In this document: piece by piece, positions 22,801 through 33,616 of the stretch
Numbering within the stretch: position 1 is the first letter of the stretch
Layout: every line of letters starts with the position of its first letter
Assembly: GCA_037043455.1 (NCBI GenBank)
Contig: JAWPHD010007107.1
Location: 62,001-126,000 of the forward strand
Reading direction: 5' to 3'
Source: Cyrtodaria siliqua
Lineage: Eukaryota > Mollusca > Bivalvia > Adapedonta > Hiatellidae
Length of the DNA: 64,000 nucleotides
Translations under genes and position numbers: made by a program
The notes under the pieces: model-generated
What the model was told of the DNA's origin: nothing
Database searches by the model: none
The model's input: only the letters and a program-made list of their open reading frames with translations

Positions 22801-24010
22801 ATGACGTGAGCGTATTCAAACATCCTTACTTTAGGTTAGAGAACATTATTCATGAGAAATTCAAAAAAGCAGCAATTAACAAGGTGACTGTTATCTTGTT
22901 CAGATGACATGCATTTTGTATTGTTTTGTTTTACTCGTTTGTTTTGACATTGGGAAATGTTTGAGTTAGTGAGGAACGTTTCATACATAGGTATCACTGC
23001 TTTATTAATGCATACATGTTGCATATTTTAAAACGTCTGTTGCTAAATGTGTCATTAAAGGTTTTGATTGTTTTCAAAAACAGATTTGCACACTATCTTT
23101 CTCTTCGATAATAAGAGTAGGGCACGGTTCCCGGATTCCTATGTATCCTTCCCCTCTCTCTGGTGCGGCTATAAATAACCTATACTGTGTTGATGAGCTG
23201 TTCAAAACATTCAATTTTAACTGAGTATATTTAACCTATCTTTGAATTTGAACGACAATACTCTTTAACCACGTTTTAAATCATGTAGATAAAAAATCTA
23301 AACTATTTACTATTATTGAGTGTTTATACTGGTTGTGTATTATGAAGTTCTTTCTATGCAAGTTCAAAATTAATGTTGTTGTATGTTTATTGAGAACCAT
23401 ATTGTAAATTGTCAACTAGCATTAGTATCATTATGTCATTAAGCACGTTTAAAATGTTCCAGCTCCTTCATCAATATTGTGATAGTATACTTGTTTTCAA
23501 CAACGTTTATCATATTTTAAATAAAACATTCCGTGCATATCACTATGTTTATAAGCAATTGTATATATAATTATCTGCACCAAGTCCTTAGCATTCATTC
23601 GTTGCCTAGTAATTGTTTACCTTAAAAAATAATATGTAAACCATGAACGTATGAATAATGATTGTCAATTATTTTAATATAATTACCCATAGTGTCGACA
23701 TACGAACGTTGTTCATCCGATCCTCCATATATTTAATATCACTGAGTAAATATATTACTGACATAATACTGATATAATACTGACATATGTATAAGTCCAA
23801 GTTAATCTATAGTATAAGAGGGGCATTAAATAATATTTAAATTAATGAAAATGGCGATAATGTTAGGAACTGAAGGACTAATCGTTGCTTAGAAAATTAA
23901 ATAAAAAATACTCTCGGAAAATGTATTTAAAAATACTTCAAAGGCACAGTATATTTATGTATGGAGAAAATGAAAAAAAAATGTGAAAGTAAATAAAGGT
24001 CAATCACACT
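22801..24010. other. No gene recognised
   Basis: AT-rich. Short open frames only; no repeat in common with the rest of the window was noticed. Confidence 0.4.
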
Positions 24011-25265
24011 GACCTATTGTTCGGGGCGCTTGTTTCAGCCATAGGTTTTTCGCACTTTTCAGACAAAGCTTAATATTAACCTAAATAAATCCATCAAACA
24101 ACCACTTTTAATTAAGAAATAATACGCACTCGTGATTTAATTACTACGCATCCGAACTCCTAACTGTATTTTATTCAACGATAAAACACAGGTACGTATT
24201 TATTATTTCGATTCTAACACAACAATAACCCCATTGTTTACGCTTTTGTTGGGGCACTATATGTTATCTATGTGGTCAAGGTAATCAGGCTGCTAGGTTT
24301 ACAGGCTGTTCCATTGGGCGCCCACGTATGCAAAGCTCTGCGTTTCAATACACTACTAGTCACGTGACAAACAATTAAGTCATTGCTTACGTCATATAGC
24401 TTGCGCTGTGTGACGTCAAACGTTCTCAACTTGTTCAAGATGCTTATTAATGTTATATGTACTGATGCATATGATGAGTTTATACCGGGGGTGTGCACGG
24501 TTTGGAAGCATGGCAAGTTTGTTGTAATTAACATTTCATTAAAATTACTGTTGAGTTTGTCTTCGTGACGTATATTTAACAAGTGACGTCATGTAACGCG
24601 CGCTTTAACGGATGAAATATACGCGGGGAATTAATGGAACAGCTGTATTTTATCGTAGAATAACATACAGCTGTCTCTCTTCTTTGTGTATATGAAAGAC
24701 TGCGGAGGTCGTGTTAGAATGGTAAATAAAAAATACCTTACTTTTCAAATCGACAGAGAAATGAAAATTCATGTTTTGTTTCATCAAAAATTTGAAGAAA
24801 AAATAAATTATCCAAAAAGGTGGTTTTAATGTGAATAATGAATAAATGTAATGATTAAGACACTGTGGAAGTTTTGTGGCACAATAGTAAAGCTAACTGA
24901 ATTTATTTGAGAATGTTCTGCTGTCCCATATGTACATGGAAAAACTTCACCAGAAAAAAGCTTTTTGATTGTGAAATATTTACTTCTCGATCGATTTTCA
25001 AAAATAAGATGTTTTTATTTACCACTAAAACATCCGGTTCTAATGATATATAATGTGAGAAACCTTTGACTGAAACAAACGCCCCGAATAATGGCGTTTT
25101 GATCTTAAATTATGTATTTCTCAACCAATTTTTAAATTTAAGATGTTGTTATTTACCACTAAAAGTTCAGTTCTAACGATATATAATGTAGGCACATAAT
25201 ATTAAAATTGTTAATATTAATGTTGAACACATTTGGCTCAAACAAGCGCCCTGAACAATACATAT
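24011..25265. mobile_element. 1.25-kb segment bounded by inverted repeats
   Basis: The left end contains 'tattgttcggggcgcttgtt' (from about 24016). The right end carries its inverse with two mismatches ('aacaagcgccctgaacaata', about 25241-25260). A third inverted copy, 'tgaaacaaacgccccgaata', lies at about 25076-25095 at the end of a ~165-bp subterminal block that is repeated. The interior holds CRE-like tgacgtca near 24411 and 24585 and no long open frame. This looks like a non-autonomous DNA transposon. No clear target-site duplication was found, so the class is open. Confidence 0.5.
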
Positions 25266-25289
25266 GATGTGAGCCTGTTGCTATAATGT

Positions 25290-26060
25290 AAATGTAAATG
25301 TTTATTATGTAATTGTATGGTAGTTAATTTGTCAAATGACTGTTGACATTTTTCAGTCTAAACAAATTTATTTCTATTACTCAATAAATTTGTCAAAGGT
25401 TCAGCCATACCGAGAAATCGCATCAATTGCTTTTTACACGTCGGTACAGGAAATTCAGAAATAGCCTTGACCTTAGCCTTAATAGGTTTAACCTGACCCT
25501 GTCCCACTTCATGTTCTAAAAATGTGACAATTGCGTGACAAAAAAAATCACTTTTGTTGAGGTTGACGGTCAAATTCCTATCAGTAAGACGATCGAAAAA
25601 CTTCTAATGGTCTGTAATGTGTTGTTGTAAATGATCGTATAATCGATGAACGCGTCACATCCATCTAAACCGGAAATTAACATATTGACGAGACGTTGAA
25701 ACGTTGCTGGAGAATGTTTCATTCCAAATGGCATAACTTTATATTGAAATAGTCCATCTGGAGTTACAAATGCTGAAAATTCTTACGCTCTTTCTGTTAG
25801 AGGAACTTGCCACAATTCTTTCAAAAGATCAAATTTTGTAACGCATTTTGCATTTCCAAACTTGTCAATACAGTCGTTAATTCGTGGAATTGGTTTTTGT
25901 GACAGCCGTACACATCCGGTATGTATTATCCGGTTTCGTCACAAGAATACATGGTGAACTCGAGTCACTTTTACTTGGTTCAATGAAATCATTGTCCAAT
26001 AATTATTGAATGTTTTCCTTGAGATATTGTTGTGTAGAAGGATTCATTCTATATGGATGC
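25290..26060 (-). pseudogene. Gypsy reverse transcriptase, catalytic site damaged
   Basis: From 26060: 'HPYRMNPSTQQYLKENIQ', 'LLDNDFIEPSKSDSSSPC', a decayed 'TDYRKVN' region, 'FVTPDG', 'YKVMPFGMK' and 'SPATFQRLVNML' as N-to-C RT blocks. The catalytic (F/Y)xDD reads FIDY near 25636-25653, so the second aspartate is lost. After 'HEVGQGQVKPIKAK' and 'KKQLMRFLGMA' the 'GYYRKF' block is deleted. The frame then continues with 'LTNLLS' and stops being recognisable near 25290. RNase H is absent. Several frameshifts and stops. Confidence 0.85.
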
Positions 26061-26399
26061 TGTTTTAGTGTAATTTCCAACATCGACATCACGATAAATT
26101 GTATCAGTTCTTGTTGGAACATCAGAAAATAATTGCTCATATGTATGTATTAACTCTTTCAGCGCATGTATCTGTAATGGCTATAGGTGTGACAGTTTCT
26201 CGTCAAGATTTTTCAAAATGTCGTTCTTTTGTAATTTCGCTAAACCCGGATAATTTCTGTCAAACTGTTCATTCTCATTCTGTAATCTGTCACTGGAATT
26301 TGAAAGTGGAACAGAGCAAACTACATTAATTAGATGTGAAGAAAAGCTATATCTCTGTCAATGTATTCGTTTAACATATTGATATGACAAAGTTGACGT

Positions 26400-27400
26400 T
26401 GCTTTCGCCTTCCAGGAGTATTGATAATATAATTTAAATCACTGATCCTTTTCTCTACTGTATAAGGACCGAGATACCTAGCTTGTAAAGGCTTTCCATG
26501 AATAGGTTATAAAGCACTTAATCACCAGGTTTGGAAAAAGTCAAATCATACCTTGTTTTCATTTTTGATTGAGATGATTTGAGATTAGACTGAGCTACCT
26601 CATAAGCTTTTGACAGTTTGTGTTTAAAATCAGACACGTACTGTGAAAGATTCAAAGAAGTGTCTTCTTCTGAGAGAATTTCCTCTTTAAGTAACTTAAG
26701 TGGTCTACGAAAATGGTGACCAAAATCTAGTTCAAATGGGCTGAAACCCAGAGCTTCTTGAACAGATTCTCTAACGGCGAAAAGCAACAAGTGTATGCCT
26801 TCATCCCAGTCCTTATTGGTGTCAAAACAATACGACCTAATCATGTTTTTAGTGTCTGGTGAAATCTTTCTAGAGCACCTTGATTCTCCGGATGGTAAGC
26901 CGAAGACTTAAACTGTTGAATGCATAACTCATGCATGACCTGTTGAAATATACCAGACATGAAATTTGATCCTTGATCAGAATGGACATTTTTTGGAAGG
27001 CCAACTAATGTGAAAAATTTAACCAGAGCCTTCACAATTTGTCTTAATATTCCTATGTTGAATAGCTTCAGGAAATTTTGTTGACGCACACATACTCGTC
27101 AACAGATATTGATTATAAGACTTGGTCTTAGGCAAGGGTCCAACACAGTCCACGATTTTTTACTGAAAGGTTCATCAAATGCAGGAATAGTTTGAAGATG
27201 GACTTTGGGAATCTTCTGATTGGGCTTTCCTACCTGTTGACATGTATGACAAGACCTACAGTATTGTGAAACATCCTTTTTGATTTTTGGCCAAATAAAA
27301 ATGACACAAAAACTTTTGATATGTCTTATTGACGCCTAAATGACCAGACAGGAGTTTCATGGGCCAGACTGAGAATTTCCTGACGATATGAACTGACAAT
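26400..27400 (-). pseudogene. Gypsy integrase with HHCC, DDE core and GPY/F-like end
   Basis: The zinc-binding region includes an H near 27365 (LAHETP) and a C-x2-C (CRSC) near 27250. The core shows the first aspartate in 'VDCVG' (about 27145), the second in 'HSDQGSNFMSG' (about 26970) and the glutamate in 'NQGALERFHQTL' (about 26880), so the DD35E triad is still readable. Then come 'SVQEALGFSPFELDFGH' (about 26735) and the C-terminal 'YLGPYTVEKRISDLNY' (about 26450). Frames 27089-26841 and 26844-26518 are open; the N-terminal part is frameshifted. It would integrate the cDNA. Confidence 0.9.
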
Positions 27401-27867
27401 TTGGTACGTGACAGTCCATTCATCATCAGCGGGGACAGGTGGTCGCCATATTCTTATCAGGATCCCATTTTATTAAAATAAAAAACTGGGACTTGTGAAG
27501 CCTTTTCTTCACTAACGGCCCTATCAAATAAGCTAGAAATCTCAGGATCTCTATTCTGTTCACTTGTAGGTTGTGATCTCGATAGTTTGTCATGATCTTT
27601 GTCATTCTAACTAATAGAAGGAGAATGATCTGGTAAGTGAATGTTTTTTTCACTGCAGTCGGTCTGAGATTCAGATGGGCTAATATCAAGAGATGTGTTA
27701 ACATTTGTATTATAAGACTGACCAATAAAAGTATCAGCCAAGTTATTGTCAGAAGAAAAATCATTCTCAATGGCTCTTTTTGCCATAGCTCGAGTAACTG
27801 CACAAGCCGAATACAAATCAGATATTTCCTGTTCAATGTAAACAGGGGATTGTCAGAAGAAAAAAAA
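27400..27867 (-). pseudogene. Protease-integrase linker of the gypsy polyprotein
   Basis: Open frame 27816-27607 begins 'YSACAVTRAMAKRAIEND' and continues with an acidic, Ser/Asp-rich linker. It leads, with a frameshift, into 'PEIS..LFDRAVSEEKASQ' ahead of the integrase zinc-binding region. In elements of this kind this stretch joins protease to integrase. It carries no enzymatic motif. Confidence 0.6.
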
Positions 27868-28464
27868 GAGTATGATAATGGATCTTTGGAAACGGCCTAG
27901 CACGACACATACGAAATATAGCATTCTCGGTTTGATTGTTCATGAGCGGTAGTGAAATATGCTAGCTACCGCTCACGCCCTCTAGCCCCGGGTTGAGCAT
28001 AACTCAATATTCATAAAATCAATAGTACACAATTTTAACCACCCCGAAGATGGCAAACATATGACGGTGGACATGGAGTTATATGCTTCCCCATATCGTA
28101 CGGCGTATGGTCCCAGTATCTAATAAAATTAAATGCCACGAAGAGCGAAATAAACATAATGGAATTAAGTTGGGAGCAGCGGTTATGAAGCCTGCGTATC
28201 ACAAGTAATAGCCAAAAGACTAAATTAAAAAGCAGACAAAATATCCTATGAGTGGTTAAACAATACCCAGATGTACCACCGATAACTAAATACAAGTATC
28301 GGGCTCAGCGATCTCCAAAGATCGAATGAATAACAGTACTGATTGCAAGCGCGGGGAGACGCTTTACTGCCGCCACACTGCACAAGCAACGCCACTGTGC
28401 TATAATAAATGAGTATGATAATGGACCTTTGGAAACGGCCGAGCACGACACATACGAAATATTG
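27868..28464 (-). mobile_element. 542-bp-period repeat inserted in the gypsy element, copy 2
   Basis: Flanked by a ~55-bp direct repeat ('gagtatgataatgga' to 'cacatacgaaata') at 27868-27922 and 28410-28464, offset 542 bp. It interrupts the gypsy polyprotein between protease and linker. Between the repeats, read on the minus strand, it matches 7915-8360. It contains a hairpin, gagcggtag/ctaccgctc, at about 27944-27973. It behaves as one and a bit copies of a tandem unit, or as an element with short direct terminal repeats. Confidence 0.7.
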
Positions 28465-28479
28465 CAGTCTAATATTGCA

Positions 28480-29290
28480 GTCTCGAAATAAGGCTTGTCA
28501 GATACAAGTGGATTAACCACGACCTTATCTTCCGATAGGTCATTGCCTAGTAACAAATGGACACCTTCAAATGGAAAAGATCTTATTCCCACAGCCACAG
28601 GTCTAGTAACCAAATCTGATGATAAATACATATTATGGAGAGGGACAGTCAAATACCTGCACTCTACCCCTTGAATGAGTACATTAGTATCGAAATAAGT
28701 CTTTCTAGGCTATTGTTTTATTGTATTTATATATACACGAGCATCTTTGTGTTTCACTTATATTGCCTATTAATGCTGCCTTGTTGGTTAGAGAATAGTT
28801 CATGGTGGAGATTTTTTTATTTACACTGTCCCGTTTTATTAAGATGAAAGTAGGGTAAGTTTGAGGTTTGGTGCACCCAAGAACCTGATTTAAACCCCAG
28901 CGACCTTTTTTGCCACTGACCGTTCCAAGGTATTGTCAACCCTTTTATCTTTGTGATGTCTTATTTGGTATTTTAATCATCTTTAAAGTTGTTCTTTGTT
29001 CTGTGGCTGTTTGTGGTTGACTGTCGTCCTTGCATGCTACTTTTCCTGTTCGATGTTTATATCTATATTCTCAGAAAAAGGCAGAGTATCTGCTAACATA
29101 AGAGATTGAGAAGCTCCTGTGTCTCGCAACATCTTAATAGGGATAGGCTTGGTCGAATCACCAATTAGTGATATAGAACCTTCAAGCATGAATGGTTCAT
29201 AAGTCTCCATAACAGTATCAGACTGGGATTTCTTGATCTCAAAAATTGCATTGTTTCCAACACAAGACTGGGGTTTAGACCTTAAAGAGG
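28480..29290 (-). pseudogene. Gypsy protease region, split by an insertion
   Basis: The first part (29290-29057) carries the aspartic protease active site RDTGAS near 29118-29135. The second part (28680-28480) continues with 'TVPLHNMYLSSDLVTRPV' and 'VHLLLGNDLSED', in which LLGNDL is the usual second conserved protease block. A 358-bp PLE terminal repeat sits between the two halves. The enzyme would cleave the Gag-Pol polyprotein. Confidence 0.8.
28699..29056 (+). mobile_element. PLE terminal repeat R inserted in the gypsy protease
   Basis: Starts near 'gaaataagtctttctaggc' and ends 'cctgttcgatgttta'. Protease coding resumes on both sides, with 'tatc' flanking each end as a possible short target duplication. 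This is a 5'-truncated PLE copy lying antisense to the gypsy genes. It postdates the gypsy insertion. Confidence 0.75.
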
Positions 29291-29344
29291 TAAGACCTGT
29301 AGGTTTTATACCCCCTTTTTGTTGTTGCTTCCTTTTCAAAGTAA

Positions 29345-30551
29345 AGCACTCAGAAATAAGGTGACCTTCCTTTATGTAATAATTGCAAGTAATTGAGATA
29401 AGGATTATTTATCAGTATTCTCATTAGATGCTGGATGTTTTGAAGTACTAGTGCTGAAAGTACGAGACTGATATTTAAAAATGCTGTCGTACGAGTGAGA
29501 GGGTTTCTGAAATGAAGAATGCTGCTGAGGGCTTGATTTTTGAACAAAAGAAACCTTGTGAGTAAGCGAATAATCATCAGACAAACGTGCAACATTTTCC
29601 AAAGTTTCAGCCTTTTACTCATCTAAATATATTTTAACATCATTGAACTCTTCAATTAAAATAAGTTGTCTTAACGTATCATGATTCGCTCAATTTTCTT
29701 GGTTGCACACCATCTATCAAATAATTATTCTTTGGTTCGAACAAACTCAACATGCGTTTGATCACTTTCTTTCTTACAATTCCTAAACTTATGTCTATAT
29801 GCCTCAGGAACCAATTAATAAGCTTTTAAGATAATATATTTAACCGTTTGGTATGAGGAATTTTGTTCTACGGTTAACAGAGTGAAAACTTCACGGGCTT
29901 TTCCATTTAATACACTCTGTAAAAGTAATGTCCAATGTTCTATTTGCCATTTCAAATTTTTAGCAATTTTCTCAAAATGAAGAAAATATTTGTCTACTTC
30001 CTTTTCCTGAAACGGTGCCTAATGTAATATGTTTTGTAACATCAAAAGTAGATGAGTGGGAGAGTGGCGGTGAAGGTGAACTCGCCTTGCTTGCCAAATC
30101 CGTTTTCCGCAGCTCTAATTCAAATTCTCTCCTTTTTTCTTCTTCCGGTACTTTTATTTCTTTTTCTTTCATTTGCAGTTATTTTTCTCTCAGTTCATTT
30201 CTTACATTTTTCTAATTCTGTTACTTTTTCTCTTTCTTATTTTTCAATTTGTAGTTTGCATTTCTTTTTCTTTCAACTGCATTTCTGTTTTTATCTTCAT
30301 TGTTTGTAATTATATTTCTTTTAATTTTACATCAAATTCCGTTTCCACCAAATAATGTCATGCTTCCTCTCCAAAAATTTCTTCATCAACTAAAATTGCA
30401 CCAAAGTATTTTTAATCTCCGATTTTCTCATAAAAGATTTACATTTCGATAACTTATAATATTTTGCGAGCACGAGCAATTCATCGTTTTTAAGTGAATC
30501 AAATTCCTCCTGGGTAGACGTAGAAAGACATTTTCAAAGATCAAACATCAT
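29345..30551 (-). pseudogene. Gypsy gag: coiled coil, SCAN-like capsid, degenerate CCHC
   Basis: Read from about 30551 (an ATG followed by 'MFDL' and, after a stop, 'STSTQEEFDSL'). There is a long Lys/Glu-rich coiled-coil region (about 30380-30110), 'FDVTKHI' (about 30035), then a capsid segment with 'KEVDKYFLHFEKIAKNLKW' (about 29990), 'LLLQSVLNGKAREVFTLL' (about 29920), 'LVPEAYRHKFRNCKKE' (about 29800) and 'THVEFVRTKE' (about 29750). This pattern matches the SCAN-like capsid of Gmr1-type gypsy elements. A zinc knuckle (C-x2-Y..H..C) near 29350-29395 has lost its second Cys. Multiple frameshifts and stops. Confidence 0.75.
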
Positions 30552-30713
30552 TTTGACTGTAGCTGGTTTCACTCTTTATAATATTGAAAATGCACGAAAT
30601 GTACAATTATTTGTGTGCTTTTATGTTTATTTATGATTTTATTATTGCAAAAAGCAATTTATAAATGATTAAAGCATCGAATATGTTTTAGTGCCGGAGT
30701 AGCCCCTCATTTC

Positions 30714-31770
30714 TGTTACGAGTAAAATGTTACAAGAAAGGAAGCAAAACTAGTCACGCAAAAATACAATTAACAAATTTATTTACATAAAATATTTGCT
30801 TGCAGAATACACAAATCTAGTTGTTCACTAATATCCAATTTTTTAATTAAGTCCAAATAAAATTATCCAATGTTCCTTCAATTCACATTAGCAAGTGTCT
30901 ATTTAATCCAAAACAGTAAGTGTATCCTTAATCGAAAACACTGAGTGTCTCTTTAATCGAAAACAGTAAGTGTCTTTTTAAGTTAAATTAATTTCCAATA
31001 TTTCCAGTTTAGTCCAAATATCTAATTTCACTGTTATTATGAATGAGCGCAATAATAAGTAAATCCTCTCACAAATATCTTTTATAAAATGATCCAAATC
31101 TAAATGAAATTTAATAAAAAATACTAAAACTGATCCAAATAGAACTCCCAGAGTTTGTTTATATACTGTCACTGAAGGCATCCCCACTAAAACCGTCCAA
31201 ATATCATAAATGAATTTGCATAAAATAGTCCAGTGAAAACAGTCCACATCATCATAATTGAATTGAATTGGGGTTTTAAGGCGCACCAACACATAAAAAG
31301 GTTATATGGCGCCTAACAGGCATGAACTGCCAGGCTCATCTTCCATGTACATCGAGATAAAATATGGAAAATGGGCCTAGAACCTTCTCACCCTGAACTG
31401 CAGAGTTGCTGCAAATTCTATCGTAGAAACTCCATTTACGCTGGAGCCACGTTATTGTTTTTCTGCCACTGCTCTTTTGATGCGAGCAAGATAGCACCTG
31501 AAACAATGCAGGGATCATGATGAAGACCTTTAATGAACATGAACAAAAAATGATAAAATGAACATGAATTTGGGAGGATTCTACCCCTCTGCCTATCCCT
31601 CCAAAGGGATCTGCAGTGGCCCTATTATTTGCCCCGTGACCAAACGGAGCCCCCGAGAACCACACAGGGCCATCATCATAAAGGAATTTACATACCCGAT
31701 AAACAGGCTAACATCTGTACTATTTTTAACCGTCTTCAAGGCCAAATCAATAATAAACACGCAACAATGC
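30714..31770 (-). mobile_element. Gypsy 5' LTR, interrupted by a SINE and 5'-truncated
   Basis: On the minus strand it ends ACTCGTAACA at 30714, as does the LTR at 11101, and shares its repeat row (30890-30980) and TATA-like motif (31157-31165). The upstream LTR portion resumes past the insertion at 31681-31770 ('gatttggccttgaagac'), after which homology to the first LTR is lost. The internal domain starts directly below 30714. No tRNA-primer site with a clean TGG start could be identified. Confidence 0.75.
31247..31680 (-). mobile_element. SINE-like element with 10-bp TSD inserted in the LTR
   Basis: A 414-bp insertion (31257-31670) flanked by perfect 'catcatcata' duplications at 31247-31256 and 31671-31680. 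On the minus strand it ends '...ggcgccatataacc', 'tgttggtgcgcct', then (aattc)n, a 3' tail style shared with molluscan SINEs. A second copy lies at 63276-63890. No tRNA head is intact; the 5' end may be truncated near a B-box-like 'ggttctcggg'. No coding sequence. Confidence 0.85.
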
Positions 31771-31959
31771 ATGTACACTACTAGACACATGCAACAATAC
31801 ATGTAAACATATAGGTAACACAAAACTGTTAAAACTGATTTTGAAAGAAATGCATGGTTTGCGAGGCTCTTAACATAATTTGAAGTCGTCAAACTTACTT
31901 TTAATGCAGTTTATTAAGGGTTCGGTCCATATGTAGCTAAAATAGGTATTACAATTTGT

Positions 31960-32095
31960 TTTGTGGTAGAGGCAGGCCAACCCATTTTTTTGGGTTGAAC
32001 CAGTACAGTTTACCGCCCACCATCCATAAAAATCGACGACACTTTCTCACTTGAAAAGTCAATGTCGATTCTCACTGATGCTGGGAGGTATACAT
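31960..32095 (-). mobile_element. tRNA-Ser SINE, truncated copy
   Basis: Matches the body of the SINE at 32291-32538 ('gaaccagta' and 'gtggtagaggcagg' blocks) but lacks the tRNA-derived head. Confidence 0.65.
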
Positions 32096-32278
32096 ATATG
32101 GCATAACCTGTAGGAAAAATGACGTCAAATACCATGCAAACAAATTAAAACACTTCAATATCGGGGGCCAACTTTGCTCTTTGCCATACCTAGCCCTTTC
32201 AGAATTTTTAGGAAACGTATATGTCATCACAATGGGGTCAAAATCAAGGTCAAAAGGTCAATATAGTGCAAAAATGGA

Positions 32279-32550
32279 CTTTTATAGAATATTGTTTGTA
32301 TGGTGTTTTGCGTCATTTCCAACACATGTAAGGTATATATGACGGTCGATTTTTTTTGTGGTGGAGGCAGACCACCCATTGTTCATGGATAGAACCAGTA
32401 CTATAAACCTCCCGCCATCTGTTAGAATCGACACTTCCTCACTTACAAGTCGAGTACTTAGTGGGATTCGAACCCGCAGCGCTGAGAGGCGAGAAGGTAT
32501 ACATCGCAAGGTCATTAACCACTCGGCCACGGAGACACCTTTTATAGAAT
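32279..32550 (-). mobile_element. Full-length tRNA-Ser-derived SINE with 12-bp TSD
   Basis: A 248-bp element (32538 to 32291 on the minus strand) between perfect 'cttttatagaat' duplications at 32279-32290 and 32539-32550. It begins 'gtctccgtggccgagtgg' (A box) and has B box 'gggttcgaatccc' about 60 bp further on, the spacing of a class II tRNA with a long variable arm. The acceptor stem does not pair, so it is a SINE head and not a tRNA gene. Transcription would be by Pol III, and movement would use LINE machinery. Confidence 0.85.
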
Positions 32551-33616
32551 AAAACATTTAATCACCAATCGAAAATTGTACACATCGTTTTAATAACAAA
32601 ATAAAGTTACTCAAAATATATACATTATTGGGATAAGGTAACAAAATAATTAAGGTTTCAGCTACTAACTCGAAGAGGGAATATATCTGAGTTTGCTGAA
32701 CTTTTCGAACTGTTGAAAGAGGATGAACAAGGCAGTATCCCGTAAGATATTTGCTGGTGATAGAATTCTATGTACTGGGTTCCCAAATAACATAAACAAC
32801 CTTATAAAGCCCTATTTTTTCTAATTCTAGTGCCTGCACCACTACAAACATCTCAACACTTTTACCTTCTGGTCTTACTGCCGTTTAGACCATGTTAAGT
32901 AATATTGTGCTAAAGCTTCTGACAATTCTGGGATTAATATATGTTGGTCTATTAAAAATTCATAAGACCTTCTTGGTCAAATTTGCAATAAACGTCGAGT
33001 TTCATCTATAAGTATTTATACTTTTCAACACTATATACAACCTTACCACATCACCTTATCAAAAACAAACGTATTGCGCTTGTTATGCTTTAAATTTATT
33101 GTAATTTTGAGTTTCAAAATCCATGTATATAAATAGTCATTTGAATTAATTTAAAAAACCATTTGAATTAAATTTTAGAAAACATTGTCCATTTTATATA
33201 TTTAGATTGTCATAAAAATTATTTCATAAAACACAGTTTTAAGTATATTATGGTTAAAATCTTAATTGTTATTTTTCTCTTTTGATTTCTTTGAGGTGAC
33301 CTAATTTTCTATTAGGCTTAATTTTGACGGCTGGCTTCCTGCTTTGATGACTGACATGTAATCAGTGTAACAAAAGAAGAGCAACCAAGATAAGTTCACA
33401 GGAATGCTAAGTTGATTATTTAATGGCTTATTGTAGACATTCGGATAAACTTAATTTCCTACATAAACAATAAAACTGTTATCACTCATTTCCTGACCAG
33501 GGGCTACATTTTCACAACCCCGCCTACAGGATAAGTTTTAGAACGCGTGTTTCTATTGGTCGAAATTGTGTCGGTCAGTGCCCTTTAAAAAATCCATGCC
33601 CCAGTTAATCAACACA

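Larger units (their letters stand above)
25290..31770 (-). mobile_element. Ty3/gypsy retrotransposon, order LTR-gag-PR-IN-RT, 3'-truncated
   Basis: Read on the minus strand: LTR (31770-30714), gag (30551-29345), protease (29290-28480), integrase (27400-26400) and RT (26060-25290). The RNase H, second LTR and part of RT are missing. Integrase lies upstream of RT, and the RT N-terminus follows the integrase chromodomain-like/GPY-F end without a gap. This is the Gmr1-type order, known first from deuterostome gypsy elements, and not the usual gypsy order. Three younger insertions interrupt it: 27868-28464, 28699-29056 and 31257-31670. Stops and frameshifts occur throughout, so it is inactive. Confidence 0.85.

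Noticed and set aside
27637..27900. 87-residue plus-strand ORF
   Set aside because: Antisense to gypsy linker coding sequence.
32448..32537. Functional tRNA-Ser gene on the minus strand
   Set aside because: The acceptor ends do not pair and it heads a 248-bp SINE flanked by a target-site duplication.
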